This document shows, piece after piece, positions 21,815 through 34,526 of a DNA stretch of 64,000 nucleotides (positions are counted from its first letter, which is position 1; each line of letters begins with the position of its first letter). Below the pieces are notes generated by a model. The model was not told the DNA's origin and made no database searches. It saw only the letters and a list, made by a program, of their open reading frames with translations. This DNA comes from Apoda limacodes (lineage: Eukaryota; Arthropoda; Insecta; Lepidoptera; Limacodidae): positions 11,608,001 through 11,672,000 of the forward strand of contig OX291545.1 in the NCBI GenBank assembly GCA_946406115.1, in the 5' to 3' direction. The position numbers and the translations under genes are program-made.

Positions 21815-22520
21815 TTAATGAACCGGACACTGACTTTTTTCGTGAATCAATCTCGTGGAAATCTACTTCATCAGAATATTGCAGGGATTCTGAACAAACG
21901 GGATCTAATTGAAGTAGCCGTGAAGGAGTTATCGCAAGAAATAGGCATCATTGGTATTTTTGCTTAACGGAAACATTTCTAAAAAGTGGTTCTCAACCTA
22001 ATTTCTGTATACCAAGCTATAGAATGGTTTCATATTACTGTCGCACAGCTGATCGTCGTGGTGGATCGTGTATACTTCTAAAAAATTATTTAGAGTTCAA
22101 ATCATTGCCTGTTTCATCAGTAAAGTACGCTTTTGAGTGTTGTGGAGCGGAAGTTTTGGATTATAATTTGTTAGTAATTTGTTTATATATGACACCGACG
22201 TCAGATATCCGAATTTTTTTTAACGAATAACAGTTGCTTTTAAAGAAAATCACTAGAAAAAGTAATAAAAAAATAATTTTATGTGGAGACTGGAATATTG
22301 ATTTAGTTAAGGATAATAAAATATAAAAAGAGGTGTTATCAATCCTAAAAACTTATAATCTCACTTCATATATCTTGAACCCAACGAGAAAAAAAGCATG
22401 TCTGGACCTTATAATAAGTAATTTACAGGAAGTCGCAACCAAAATTCACTACATGGCGCTTTCAGACCATGAGACATGCCAAGTATTTCATTTAACTCTA
22501 ATCAAACATTGAAACATGAC
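21815..22520 (+). pseudogene. AP endonuclease remnant of CR1-like element
   Basis: Across frames: NIAGILNKRDLIEVAVKELS, ETFLKSGSQ, RMVSYYCRTADRRGGSCILL, LCGDWNIDLV (about 22279), NPTRKKACLDLIISN and MALSDHETCQV. These are the ordered APE motifs (N, E of ETF, GDWN, SDH). Frameshifts lie near 21965 and 22230, so it is inactive. Confidence 0.8.
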
Positions 22521-22737
22521 AAAAAAAATGATTTTTGGCTTGAGAAACGACGCGACTTTAGCCAAGACAGTATTCGAAAGTTTCAAGCCTGTCTATCAGC
22601 TTTATCCTTTGATGAAGTGTTTTCAAAAAATAAAAACTAACGAAGCATTTGATCAATTTCACGACCTACTTTCTTTATTTTATAACCTTTGTTTTCCAGA
22701 AATAAAAGTAAAAATCACTGTAAAAAAAAGAACGAGT

Positions 22738-23385
22738 TGCACTCCGGGAGTGCCGGCAGAAGTGAAAACCTTTACACACGATTCGCGCTTAACACTCAAA
22801 TATGTCACAAGACATATTTGACATTGTCAAGAAATAATAATGTTTGTTTATTTACTTTTTTGACGTAGTATATTTGACATCGCAATCTGTCATAAAATTA
22901 AAATTCCATATCCAACCTCCCTGTACTACTCATAATCGCGAATACTAAAAATAAAAATTATAATAGGCGTGGCATTACGGTTTCCGTATTTTACAAAGAC
23001 AAAGATGCACTTTGTTCAATTTCCATATTTTAAACACTTTATATACACGAATTTTACGAATACACAGCAGTATGGCCACTACACAGATGGTCGAGCCATC
23101 AGCTGTCACCATCCATGGATGCGCGTAGCACGCTGTAACATAAACACACACGACCATTCGCGCAAGCGCCCTGCGCCGCCTAAACGAAACAGCAGGCGCA
23201 GGCATACATTTTCGCCGCGCCGTAGAAAGACAGGGGGATACTCCCTCTCCTACGCCGCGCCAGCTGTCCACTCTCCATCCGTCTTACGAATTTTCACGAT
23301 CAGGACACGTGACTTGACGCGAGTTTATCATTTTTTACCCATACCAAAAAAAAGTGCACAAAGTGCTAAAGAAGTTTTCACTTCA
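22738..23385. mobile_element. Insert of about 650 bp inside CR1-like element
   Basis: The block begins with gttgcactccgggagtgccg and includes a CpG-rich segment (23100-23300). It interrupts the linker between FPEIKVKITVKK and NKWLIKGIRKCC. Composition differs from the AT-rich host element. No terminal repeats or target duplication could be defined, so its class is unknown. Confidence 0.5.
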
Positions 23386-23394
23386 AAAATTAAA

Positions 23395-25062
23395 AACAAA
23401 TGGTTAATCAAGGGTATACGGAAATGCTGTATAAACAAAAGGCGCCTATATCTTAAGTATACGTTATCCGCAGGTAATAAAATAGAAAACAAGAAAAAAT
23501 ATAAAAACTATACAAAAATTTAAAAAAAATGTATTACCCAGGCACAAAAAAAAACTAACGAACGCTACATATTCCAAAGTAAAAACAAATGTAAAGCATA
23601 TTGGTATGTAGTTAAAAACACCATGAACACAAACGTATCCAGTAAAGACATAAACTTTATTAAAATCGGCGAAAAAAATTACATACATCCTGAAAGCATA
23701 TGTAAATTGTTTAGTGACCATTTTATAAACATTACAAATCAGAGCAAAGAAAGCAACAAAAGTAATAATGATCCACACAAATTCCAGTCTAACATTCCCT
23801 ACAAAGACAAAACTATATTTCTTTCAGCGGTCACTGAAAATGATGTTTATAAAGTAATAAAATCTTTAAAAAATACGAAAGCCACTGGATACGATGATAT
23901 AAATACAGATATAATAAAATTGTGCGCTTTATCAATAATCATGCCATTAACGTATATCATTAACTTATTTTTATACGAAGTCACATTTCCGACAAGATTA
24001 AAAAAATCTGTTATAAAGCCTTTATATAAAAAGGGTAATAGAGATAATATTGACAATTATAGGCCTATTACCTTAATACCAATCATAGCAAAAATTTTCG
24101 AAAAGATAATGTAAGATAAAATATACAATTTTACAACAAAATTTATTCTTTTGAAAAAAGAACAATATGGTTTTAGAAAAAATAGTTCAACTTCTATGGC
24201 ATGTTTTCAATTAATGAAGAACGTCACGGAAAACCTAAATAAGAATATGTATCCCGTAACAATTTTTCTCGATATGACAAAGGCTTTCGACTTAGTTTCT
24301 CACAAAGTATTGTTAGATAAACTCGAAAAATTTGGGATTAGAGGCACAGCACACAAATGGATATCGAGTTCCTTAAGCCAAAGGGAACAATGTGTAGAAA
24401 TAATGAAAGTTTGTGGCAAACACAAAAACAAATATGGATCTGAGTTTCGTCACAATGAAAATGGTGTACCTCAGGGTAGCGTGTTAGGTCCCCTACTATT
24501 TCTCATTTATATAAATGATCTACCAAATATCACTAAACACAATTGTATATTATTTGCCGACGACACTACACTTATAATTAAATCTTATAATCAACAAGAT
24601 CAAAAAGTAGAGACGGAAATTGCTTTACATAAGATGGATAATTGTTTAAAATCTAATAATCTAGCAATTAATTTAAATAAAACTAAAATTATTCAATTTC
24701 AAACAATTAATAGTAATTTTCTTCAACTTAAAATTAAATACAAAGACATTTTGATAGTAAATGTAGACAACACTAACTTTCTAGGCATAACAATTGACAA
24801 GTATTGCAATTGGAAAAGCCATATAGAAAAAGTCTGCAGTAAGTTGGATATATATGTTCTAAGAAGAACTCGACAAATTGCAACAATAGAAGCTGCACTC
24901 TTGGCCTACCATGGCTATGTCTCGGCAGTTCTGAGATATGGCATTATACTGTGGGGTAATTCTGTAGAAATAAATAAAGTTTTTAAGGTTCAAAAAAAGT
25001 GCATAAGGTCACTATGTGGAGCTAAACCCTTAGAAAGTTGCAAACCCTTATTTAATCGATGA
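23395..25062 (+). pseudogene. Reverse transcriptase of CR1-like element
   Basis: Two long open blocks separated by a TAA at 24112. The first (23623-24114) has KNTKATGYDDINTDIIK, LYKKGNRDNIDNYRPITLIP and IAKIFEKIM. The second (24151-25062) has EQYGFRKNSST, FLDMTKAFDLVSH, GVPQGSVLGPLLFL, LFADDTTLI (catalytic FADD at 24552-24563), NLAINLNKTK and FLGITID. The C-terminus continues in another frame to about 25360. A few mutations would be enough to explain the breaks, so it is moderately young. Confidence 0.88.
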
Positions 25063-25976
25063 ATATACTACCTCTACCATGTTTATACATTTATGAAATT
25101 TGTATTTTCGTTTTTAAGAACCCAAGTGTTTTTAAACCAAATATGGAAATGACAGGCAGAAGTGGTAGATATGCTGACAGGTTGTATGTCCCATCACAGA
25201 AATTAACAGTTAATAAAAAAAAGCTTATTGCATCGCTAGTACGTTATACAACCATTTGCCAGATATGTTGAAAAAAATCCCATCAGTTGTTTTAAAAAGG
25301 AATTACAAACATTTTTAATAGGTAAAATGTATTACACAATTCAAGAGTATTTAGAAGATAAATGTTGAATTGTTAAAATATGTATAATATTTTTTATTAT
25401 ATTATTGGATATTAATGTCATGCTTATTTTAATTTAAAATATTTTCTTGTACAACTTTCGAATTTTGACATCATTTGAAAACTTTCGAATTTTGACATAA
25501 TTAAAAAAAAAAACCTCCCGTTTTTGACATAATGATTACGATTTTCTTTATATTACTTTATTTTGTTTGACATTTTTAATATCAATTCATCTAATGTTGT
25601 TTGCCTCTGCCAATATTTTAATTAAATTTAGTAGCAAAATTAGGTAATAATAATATATGTATATTGACATAGTTTTCATAATACTTTACCGTAATATTGA
25701 AGTTTCAAATAGCATAATTTTTTTTTTTGTATGCAAAGTAATTTAATGATATGTTTCAAATGATAATTTTATTTATCTTTGTAATTGTAAATTGTATTTT
25801 CTTCACGTATAGTAATGGTAATTTGTAATTTTTAGGAATTGTTTCTAAGATATTTTTGCACACCATCTAACATGGTTGAATATGTATGGACCAAAAATTA
25901 TGTAATATCCCATATGTGTAACCCATATTATGTGTAACCCATATTCTATGCAAATAAAGACATTCTATTCTATTCT

Positions 25977-27183
25977 AAGTTTTTTAAACATCTCAGTTTG
26001 TTTATCAATCGCCATCGCCAATACGTTATTTTGACTCTTGTCCCTCCCAGGATCTTGACGATCTGAATTTACACTGTTTCGGACTTCGGCCTCTGCTCGT
26101 TTTGGTCTTTTACTTAGCCGAGAGTGGGGTGAAATTTTTAGCACCTTGTTAGCTTCCTCTCTGGATAAAAGATGAGGTTTCATACTTTACATACATTCCA
26201 AAAAGCTGTCAATATTATCTCCGTGTATGCGAAGAAGCATAGCGTGCGGCGCGGAAACCAACGCCCTAGTAAATGGCCATTCCATCATTTTCAGCTATGC
26301 ACTTTTATGAGTTTTTCCGATAGCTTGGAAAGCCCAGATGCTTGCGCAATTTTAATGGTAGGCTCGCTAGAAAAAACTAGAACGACAGAAGATAATATAA
26401 GCAAAAAGAAAATTCACTTACCGAATATGTTCTACTTGAAGAGCAAACAAATTCACGCTTATTAATATCTTTTCAAAAACGTTCTCAACGTTATAACTTT
26501 TCAACTGACTGTACTCGGGGAAAAGACAAAGTGTTAGCGACGGACCACACGAAATACCTAAATAGATTTATCACTCATAGGACACAATGTAAATAATTTA
26601 GAATAAGGATTTTATTACATAAAGTCTCATTTTGACACAAAAGGTAACGCTAAAACAGCGTATATAGCAACTTGTTAGTAATTTGGAAGATTTTTGTAAG
26701 TAAGCTGATAAATAAATAGACATAAAATAGTAAGTTGTAAGTTACGAAAAATAAAGTCACAACAGCCCAGGTTAAAAGTATGACATTTCAATAAAGTATA
26801 TAAAGATAAGGCTCACTCAACTATGTACAATTTTATAGTAAAAGCGTTAAGTAAATAGTAAAATGTATAAGGAATTACGTAGAAATAACTTAAGGAAGCG
26901 CATGTATTTTAGGATCGTAAATAATATCTCGTGTAAACTAAGTAACTATAGGTAATGTCAGTAAGGGTTTAATATGTAGGATTATCGAAAATAAAAGATA
27001 CGATGTAAAATAGTAGTTTAGGCAAAATTTATAAGATAAATAACATGTAGTGTTTTATATGTAAGATATGTTATGTACTCAAGCAGAGTTGAGCAAATAA
27101 TAAGTAGTATAAATTGTAAATTGCAAGTAAATTCTTAATAATTGTATAATGTAAAGAAATATCGATAGTTAAAATTTAGTTAA
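25977..27183. other. Intergenic; unknown minus-strand frame at the left
   Basis: A minus-strand frame at 26183-25965 (72 codons, Lys/Arg-rich) abuts the CR1 tail. It has no recognised domain. 26470-27183 is AT-rich with many acttac/gtaagt-like strings; it may be 3' flank of the Jockey copy or plain intergenic DNA. Confidence 0.35.
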
Positions 27184-30100
27184 AATCTATCAGTCTCGTG
27201 GGGTATCTTCTCTTACACCCTTTTGGGTGTTGAGGTGCGGGTGTCGGGGGAGGGGAATTTACCTCCCACCGTGACCCGGGCAGAAGCTTAGGGGTGCTGA
27301 ACACCCCCGGTGAAATATTTAAAAAGGAGGCCTACTTTTCAGGCCCCCTTGTGGGTAATAATTTTATATCCAGAAGCGATATAGAAAAACGGTAAATAAT
27401 AGTACGAGAGTAGGCGCCGAAAAAAACAAAAAATAAAATAAAACAAAATGGAAACAAAGCAAAACAGCGAAATTAAATTAAAATAAAAACGAAGCAAAAA
27501 AAAAAACAATACAAAGACGAAATAAGCAAAAATAAAAACGAAACGAAATAAAAATAAAATAATATAAAAACGAAAATAAAATAAAATAATAGCGAAATAA
27601 AAACAGAAATAAAATAAATGCGAGATGGGCAATAAAGGTGGAATGAAATGAAGGAAACAGGTGAGGGGGTAGGAGGGTGAATAATAAACTTATTCACCCA
27701 CAGGAATAAGCTCTCGGGGGAGAGCCCTGCCTTCCGGCGGATGGGCGTGTAAGGGCGCTATGCCCCTGAGGTGAGTATGGTGGCTGTTGTCAGCGCGGGT
27801 GAATAGTCGTTTCGACAAACCAGATATGAACTCTGCGAGTGGCTCGGTTTTGGTGTCTCTAGCGATGGTGGAGTTGCGGACGTAGCGTCCCGCGCCGGTG
27901 ATTAATCTCAGTGACTTATTTTGGACAACCTGGAGCTTACGTTTGCTGGTAAAAGATAGAAGACCGTACCAAGCAGGGGCTGCATAGGTCAGTCTCGACC
28001 GTATGTACAACTTGTACAGGCGAATTTTGGTTCTGAGTGGCAAGTCAGAGGAAAGTACCGGTCTAAGGCACGCCCGTGACGCGACCGCGCCTGCTGACAC
28101 ATGGTCTAGCATTTTGCGCATGCGCAAAGGGCGGTCTATAATACAACCTAGGTACTTTACGCTGGGTTGCTACTCAATAACTTGACCTCGAAACACAAGT
28201 TTCGGTGGGAGAAACTTTTGCAGGCCGGACAGTATTGCTGATGTCTTGCTGGCATTAACGGCTAATTTCCACTTGTCCAGCCAGCCAGGCAAAGTGTCCA
28301 ATAGTCGCTGCATTTTTTTGGCTGCTAAACTAGCTTTGCGGGAGGAGGACATATAGGCGCTGTCGTCCGCGTAAAGGGCTAGGATGACGTCTTCAACACC
28401 TTCAGCTAGACCGGAGTCACTGAGAGTGGGGATGTCGTTGGTGTATAACGCGTATAGCAGTGGCGATAGGCAGCTGCCTTGAGGTACCCCTGCTCTAATG
28501 GGTTTACATGCTGACTGGTTGTTCTCGACCGAGACATAGAAGCTTCGTTTGTCCAGAATTGCACAGAATAAGTTTGAACAGAATAAGCTTGTGTAATAAG
28601 CCCTCGTGCCAAACTCGATCGAAAGCCTTCTCCATATCGAGAAAGACTCCGACTGTGCGCCTGCCCTTGTTTAGCTCGAATGCCATGTGGTGGAGCACTC
28701 GTACAAGCTGAAGAGTGGTACTGTGGCTGTCTTTAGAGACAGGCCTAAGCTGGATATGCGGGGATATCCTAAGTAATAGTAGGCGTTCGAACAACTTGGC
28801 TAAATTGGACAGCAGTGTAATCGGTCGGTAATGTTCTGGACGATGACGATCTTTCCCTGGTTTCGGGAGAACAATGATTTTGCCGATCTTCCACGAAGAT
28901 GGGAAATGTCCAGTGCGCAGTATCCCATTAAAGATACGGGTGAGTGCCACCAGACCCTTCCTAGGCAGCATGATAATCGCTGTGTTTGGAATCTCGTCGG
29001 GACCGGGTGATTTGCGCTTATTAAGCTTAGAAACCTCCTTCCTAACCTCTTTAGGCGAGATAAAATAATCACCTCTGAGTGGTGGGGCTGGGGCCGCGAG
29101 AAACTGCTCTACGCGTTCTGTAACTCCTAACGTGTGGTCAGGGTCAATATTGGGGTTCGGCTTAAATTGGTCCCCAAAGTGGTCCGCAAAAAGTTCTGCG
29201 CGTTCCGCTGCGTGGTAACGGCGAATGCCAGCGGTATCGATAAGAGGGCAAATTGGGGCGGGGGTTTTAGGGATTTGTCGGGCCAAGCGATACAAAGCCG
29301 TGTCATCCTCACTAGCTTTAAAAATCACTTGGTTCCACGAATGCTGCCTGTAATTGGCGATTTTTGAACGTAGTTCGGCGCTAATTTTATTAAGGTCCCT
29401 CTTTGCAGCTGGGCAACGTGTTTGGCACCAGTGTTTACGTAGGGCCCTCTTTTCTTGAATTTTTGCGCGGAGGTGCGCCGGTAAAAGTTGCTTTTCAGAA
29501 GCTGTGGTTGAAATTTTGGTAGACTCCCTTAGAGCCTGTGCAGTGGCAGTTGTGAAAGTACTAACTGCCTCTTCGACTTCTAAGGGAGTGGAAATGCCAC
29601 CAGCCGGGAGTTGATGATTCAACATGGCGCTGTGGAAAGTGGCCCAGTCTGTTATTCTACGGGGGTTGGGGAGCGGTTTACCAGTTACGGACACTCCGAG
29701 GACCAATAAGATTGGTAGATGCTGAGTGTCAGTGTCGTGGAGGACCTCTAACGACATTGACCAGCCAATCTTATGGGCTAAGGCGATGTCTAGTACGTCC
29801 GGTGCGTGACTGTCCGTAGAGGGATAGTGCGTTGGTGATCCTGGACCGATGACTAAATAGTTTTTGCTCTCAGCATCTGCTTTTAGTTCACGACCCGATT
29901 TGGATGAAATTCGTGAACCCCAGTGTTGGTGTTTGGTATTAAGGTCACCTAAAACAAGTGTGGGGGTGGCATCGCAAAAGATATTGTCGATGTCACTTGG
30001 ATCGAAGGGGGTTGATGGAGGCTTATATGCGGCGAAGACTTTAAGCTCCGCATTGCCGACCTTTAGTTTTAAACCTATAGACCGAGTGTATGTAAATTGG

Positions 30101-30637
30101 GGAGGGGGTAGTAATTCGTGAATAAGGTCACGTCTAATTAATACAGCCGTACCCCTGAAGGCCATATTAGCGGGAGAAATTTCGTCTCGCCTATAGGTGA
30201 AGAAATTTGGAATGCGGAGCTCATTCTCACCTCGGAGTTTCGTTTCGCCCAGTAACACAATGTGAACATCGTGTTCCTGGACTAACGTTCTGAGGGCGGC
30301 TGTCTTGCCAATTATGCCCCCAGGGTTCCAATACACAATTCTTAATTTAAGGCCCCGATGAGGCCCCATTAAATTCCCACGTAAGAATTGTGGTGAGTTG
30401 TGCCAAGCCGTTAAAAAGGGCTGGCAGAGGGTTTTGGCCGGCAGCTATGGCCTCAATGGCTGCGTTTAGCGCCGCTATTGCTGTTGGTGGTGGGTGGTTG
30501 AGACGTTAGGTCGACCCCTAACTGCAGGAATCTGCCGCACGTGCGACACTGGGAAGCCGGCGAAGGCGAGGTCCTCAACTATCTCGTTAAGTGAGGTGTC
30601 TTGAGGGAGACCTTTGAGTGCGATTTTTTGTATCCGC
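27184..30637 (-). mobile_element. Jockey-like non-LTR retrotransposon, copy A (downstream of a tandem)
   Basis: On the minus strand it starts within gag (LRIQKIALKGLPQDTSLNEI near 30635), then a shortened ORF1, ORF2 and a 3' UTR. The UTR has a TTTTATTTCG-rich run (27640-27420) and a conserved 170-bp end finishing actgatagatt at 27184. The 5' end joins directly to the 3' end of copy B at 30638. Confidence 0.88.
28504..30369 (-). pseudogene. ORF2 (endonuclease-RT) of Jockey-like copy A
   Basis: A 621-residue frame starts MGPHRGLKLRIVYWNPGG. APE endonuclease motifs: NPGG, GETKLRG, LVLGDLNTKHQHWGS and DVLDIAL. RT motifs: RKSPGPDEIPN, GKDRHRPEHYRPITLLSN and LDMEKAFDRVWH. It is broken near 28560 by a replaced segment, so the FADD block lies in other frames (about 28350-28380). 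Compared with copy B it also lacks the residues of the EQFGFR block. The RT C-terminus continues at 28127-27690 (SRLTYAAPAWYGLL, end PRELIPVGE). Confidence 0.9.
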
Positions 30638-31142
30638 AATCTATCAGTACGTGGGGTTTCTTCTCTATCACCCTGTTTGGGTGTTGAGGTGCGGGTGTCG
30701 GGGGAGGGGAAATTACCTCCCACCATGACCCGGGCAGAAGCTCAGGGGTGCTAAACACCCCCGGGGAAATTGAGAGGAGGCCTACTTATCAGGCCCCTTG
30801 ATGGTGGATGAATTTTTTCAAAGAAGAATGAAAATAATAAAATAGAAATTAAATGAAAATAGAAATAAAGGGTGGTAAGCGCATACAATAAAAACAAAAA
30901 CAAAAACGAGCAAAACAAAACGAAAATAAAATAAAAGCAAAATAAAAATAAAAACGAAGCAAAAAACAAAATAAAAATAAAATAAAAATAAAAATGAACT
31001 AAAAATCGAACTAAAAACGAACCAAAAAATAAAAAGCGAATAAAAGCGAAATAACTTAAAAAGCGGGATAAAATCAAGTAGAGGTGGAGTGTAAGGAAAA
31101 GGAAGGAGGTGGGTGAGTGGGTAAGTGGGTGAATAAGTAAAA

Positions 31143-33902
31143 TTATTCACCTCTGGGAATGAGCTCTCGGGGGAGAGGACGTCCTTCAGGAGGGCGGGCG
31201 TGTAGGGCAATGCCCCTCAGGTGTTGATGGTGGCTGTTATCAGCGCGATCGAAGAGGTGTTTTGACAAACCAGAGATGAACTCTGCGAGTGATTCGGTTT
31301 TGGTGTCACTAGCGATGGTGGAGTTACGGACGTAGCGTCTCGCGACGGTGATATATCTCAGCGACTTATTTTGGACAGCCTGGAGCTTACGTTTGCTGGT
31401 AGAAGATAGAAGACCGTACCAAGCAGGGGCTGCATAGGTTAGTCTCGACCGTATGTACAACTTCTACAGGCGAATTTTGGTTCTGAGTGGCAAGTCAGAG
31501 GAAAGTACCGGTCTAAGGCACGCCCGTGACGCGACCGCGCCTGCTGACACATGGCTAGACCACATGGTCTAGCATTTTGCGCATGCGTAAGGGGCGGTCT
31601 ATAATACAACCTAGGTACTTTACACTGGGTTGCCACTCAATAACTTGACCTCGGAACACAAGTTTCGGTGGGAGAAACTTTTGCAGGCCGGTGAGTATCG
31701 CTGATGTCTTGCTGGCATTAACGGCTATTCTCCACTTGTCCAGCCAGCCAGGCAGAGTGTCCAATAGTCGCTGCATTTTATTGGCTGCTAAACTAGCTTT
31801 GCGGGAGGAGGACATATAGGCGCTGTCGTCCGCGAAGAGGGCTAGGATGACGTCTTCAACACCTTCAGCTAGACCGGAGTCACTGAGAGTGGGGATGTCG
31901 TTGGTGAATAACGCGTAGAGCAGTGGCGATAGGCAGCTGCCTTGAGGTACCCCTGCTCTAATGGGTTTACATGCTGACTGGTTGTTCTCGACCGAGACGT
32001 AAAAGCTTCGTTTGTCCAGAAACGAGGCTATTACTCGCCCGAGCATCGGAGGGATGTCCGTCTCTAACAGCTTGTGTATTAAGCCTTCGTGCCAAACTCG
32101 ATCGAAAGCCTTCTCCATATCGAGAAAGACTCCGACTGTGCGTCTGCCCTTGTTTAGCTCGAAGGCCATGTGATGGAGCACTCGTACAAGCTGAAGAGTG
32201 GTACTATGGCTGTCCCTGAAGCCAAACTGTTCAGGCCTAAGCTGGATATGCGGGGATATCCTAAGTAAAAGTAGGCGTTCGAACAACTTGGCTAAATTGG
32301 ACAGCAATGTAATCGGTCGGTAATGATCTGGACGATGACGATCTTTCCCTGGTTTCGGGAGAACAATGATTTTGCCGATCTTCCACGAAGATGGGAAATG
32401 TCCAGTGCGCAGTATCCCATTAAAGATACGGGTGAGTGCCACCAGACCCTTCCTAGGCAGCATAATAATCGCTGTGTTTGGAATCTCGTCGGGACTGGGT
32501 GATTTGCGCTTGTTAAGTTTAGAGGCCTCCTTCCTAACCTCTTTAGGCGAAATAAAATAATCACTTCTGAGTTGTGGGGCTGGGGCCGCGAGAAACTGCT
32601 CTACGCGTTCTGTAACTCCTAAAGTGTGGTCAGGGTCGATAATGGGGTTCGGCTTAAATTGGTCCTCAAAGTGGTCCGCAAAAAGTTCCGCGCGTTGCGC
32701 TGCGTGGTAGTGACGAATACCAGCGGGGTCGATGAGTGGGCAGATAGGGGCGGGTGTTTTGGTAATTTGCCGGGCCAGGCGATAGAGAGCCGTGTCGTTC
32801 TCGCTGGCTTTAAATATAACCTGGTCCCATGAGTGTTTTCTGAAGTTACTAATTTCAGCTGTCAGTTCCGCGCTAATCTTGTTGAGGTCCCTCTTCACCA
32901 CTGGGCAACGGGTGTCGCACCAGAGCTTTCGGAGGTCCCTCTTAGTCTTAAGTTTAGCGCGGAGATGCGCCGGTAGCAACTGCTTACCAGAAGCTGTGGC
33001 TGAGACACTGGTGGACTCCCTTAGAGCCTGTGCAATGGCAGTTGTGAAGGTACTAACTGCCTCTTCGACTTCTAAGGGAGTGGAAATGCCACCAGCCGGG
33101 AGTTTATAGTCCAGCATGGCGCGGTGGAAAGTGGCCCAGTCTGTTATTCTGCGGGGGTTGGGGAGCGGTTTACCAGCTGCGGACACTCCTAGGTCCAATA
33201 AGATTGGCAGATGCTGAGTGTCAGTGTCGTGGAGGACCTCTAACGACATTGACCAGCTGATCTTATGGGCTAAGGCGATGTCCAGTACGTCCGGTGCGTG
33301 ATTGACCGTAGAGGGGTAGTGCGTTGAGATCCTGGACCGATGACTAAATAGTTTTTGCTCTCAGCATCTGCTTTTAGTTCACGACCCGATTTGGATGAAA
33401 TTCGTGAACCCCAATGTTGGTGTTTGGTATTGAGGTCTCCTAAAATTAGTGTGGGGGTGGCATCGCAAAAGATATTGTCGATGTCACTTGGATCGAAGGG
33501 GGTTGATGGTGGCTTATATGCGGCGAAGACTTTAAGCTCCGCATTGCCGACCTTTAGTTTTACACCTATAGACCGAGTGTATTTAAAATGGGGAAGGGGT
33601 AGTAATTCGTGAATAAGGTCACGTCTAATTAATACAGCCGTACCCCTGAAGGCCATATTAGCGGGAGAAATTTCGTCACGCCTATAGGTGAAGAAATTGG
33701 TATTGCGGAGCTCATTCTCACCTCGGAGTTTCGTTTGGCCCAGTAACACAATGTGAACATCGTGTTCCTGGACTAACGTTCTGAGGGCGGCTGTCTTGCC
33801 AATTATGCCCCCAGGGTTCCAGTACACAATTCTCAATTTAAGGCCCCGATGAGGCCCCATTAAATTCCCACGTGAGAATTGTGGTGAGTTGTGCCAATCC
33901 AT
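31143..33902 (-). pseudogene. ORF2 (endonuclease-RT) of Jockey-like copy B
   Basis: Endonuclease at 33902-33270 (YWNPGG, GQTKLRG, LILGDLNTKHQHWGS) and RT in a 564-residue frame at 33249-31555. RT motifs: HYRPITLLSN, EQFGFRDSHS, LDMEKAFDRVWH, GVPQGSCLSP, ALFADDSAYM and KYLGCIID. Two lesions are visible relative to copy A: a 1-base loss at about 33328 and a 13-base insertion at about 31550-31562 that creates a ctagaccacatggtctag palindrome. The C-terminus continues at 31460-31143. Nearly intact but inactive. Confidence 0.92.
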
Positions 33903-34227
33903 TAAAAAGGGCTGGCAACGGATTTTGGCCGGCTGCGATGGCCGCGTTTAGTGCCGCTATTGTGGCTCTAGCTATGTTTAGCGCGCCTGTAGACATTAGG
34001 GTAGGCCCCTGTGTCTGATAGTGGTTAGTAGGGCGACTTGACGCAGGCGGTTTAGGCTGCTGGGCAGCGACGGCGTAGGGCTGTGATATTTTGGGGGGCT
34101 GAGAAGTTTTGGGGGGCTGGGGGGGATCTACAAATTGTGGGGGTGGCACAAGAATGTTTGGGGCGGGTAATTGGGCCACGGGCCGTGAAGCTACTAGGCC
34201 GGGCGTGAATTTTGAAAATATTAGCAA
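33838..34227 (-). pseudogene. ORF1 (gag) C-terminus of Jockey-like copy B
   Basis: Open for 129 residues from the truncation point. Pro/Gln-rich (QLPAPNILVPPPQFVDPPQP) then an Ala-rich end (NIARATIAALNAAIAAGQNP). ORF1 ends at 33838 and overlaps the ORF2 start (33902) by about 65 bp in another frame, an arrangement common in Jockey elements. The N-terminal gag domain is absent. Confidence 0.7.
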
Positions 34228-34526
34228 TACGCTTGCGAGACGCCCTTTACATTTTTGGCTCTTAAAGCCACATTTTTTAAGTTATCTGTATAAAGCCTTT
34301 TGCATAATGTTTGAAAATTTTATATCTATCTTTAGGAAGTAAATGTTATGTAGAGAATATTCATTTTTATGTTTTAAACCAACAAAAACATGTATCTCCA
34401 TACAAACTAGTTATAAACAAAGACAGGAAGCATTGTGAGAATAGGCTAGCGATAGTTTACAACCGTAACGGTAATTTTATGGCCTGCCGCTTTGTTCGAA
34501 ATGGTATAAAACTCGACCGATCCGGC
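34228..34526. other. Short spacer with TATA-like promoter, possible LTR piece
   Basis: AT-rich, with tataaaactcgaccgatccg at 34505-34524. Together with 37526 onward (AATAAA near 37696) it was one continuous sequence before the 34536 insertion. TGTTATG at 34342 and CATAACA at 37972-37978 might be LTR ends. This is tentative. Confidence 0.3.

Larger units (their letters stand above)
21700..25976 (+). mobile_element. CR1-like non-LTR retrotransposon, interrupted and degenerate
   Basis: It carries an AP endonuclease remnant, an RT in two open blocks and a 3' end with attctattctattct repeats at about 25959-25976 after AATAAAGAC. Such an ATTCT-type terminal microsatellite fits CR1/Daphne-like elements of insects. 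The 5' border is uncertain (21690-21830). A GC-rich block at about 22738-23385 interrupts the endonuclease-RT linker. Confidence 0.8.
30638..34227 (-). mobile_element. Jockey-like non-LTR retrotransposon, copy B (upstream of a tandem)
   Basis: Contains the C-terminal part of ORF1, all of ORF2 and the full 3' UTR. The T-rich run (31080-30830) and the 170-bp end match copy A's 3' UTR closely. The last bases actgatagatt (30648-30638) are followed at once by gag sequence of copy A with no A-tail. Confidence 0.88.

Noticed and set aside
25965..26183. Lys/Arg-rich minus-strand frame of 72 codons
   Set aside because: No domain, no start context or splice evidence; it abuts a retrotransposon tail.
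27339..27697. Long minus-strand frames rich in Phe/Tyr/Ile (also 30751-31210) that look like membrane proteins
   Set aside because: They are translations of the T-rich low-complexity 3' UTR of the Jockey-like copies.
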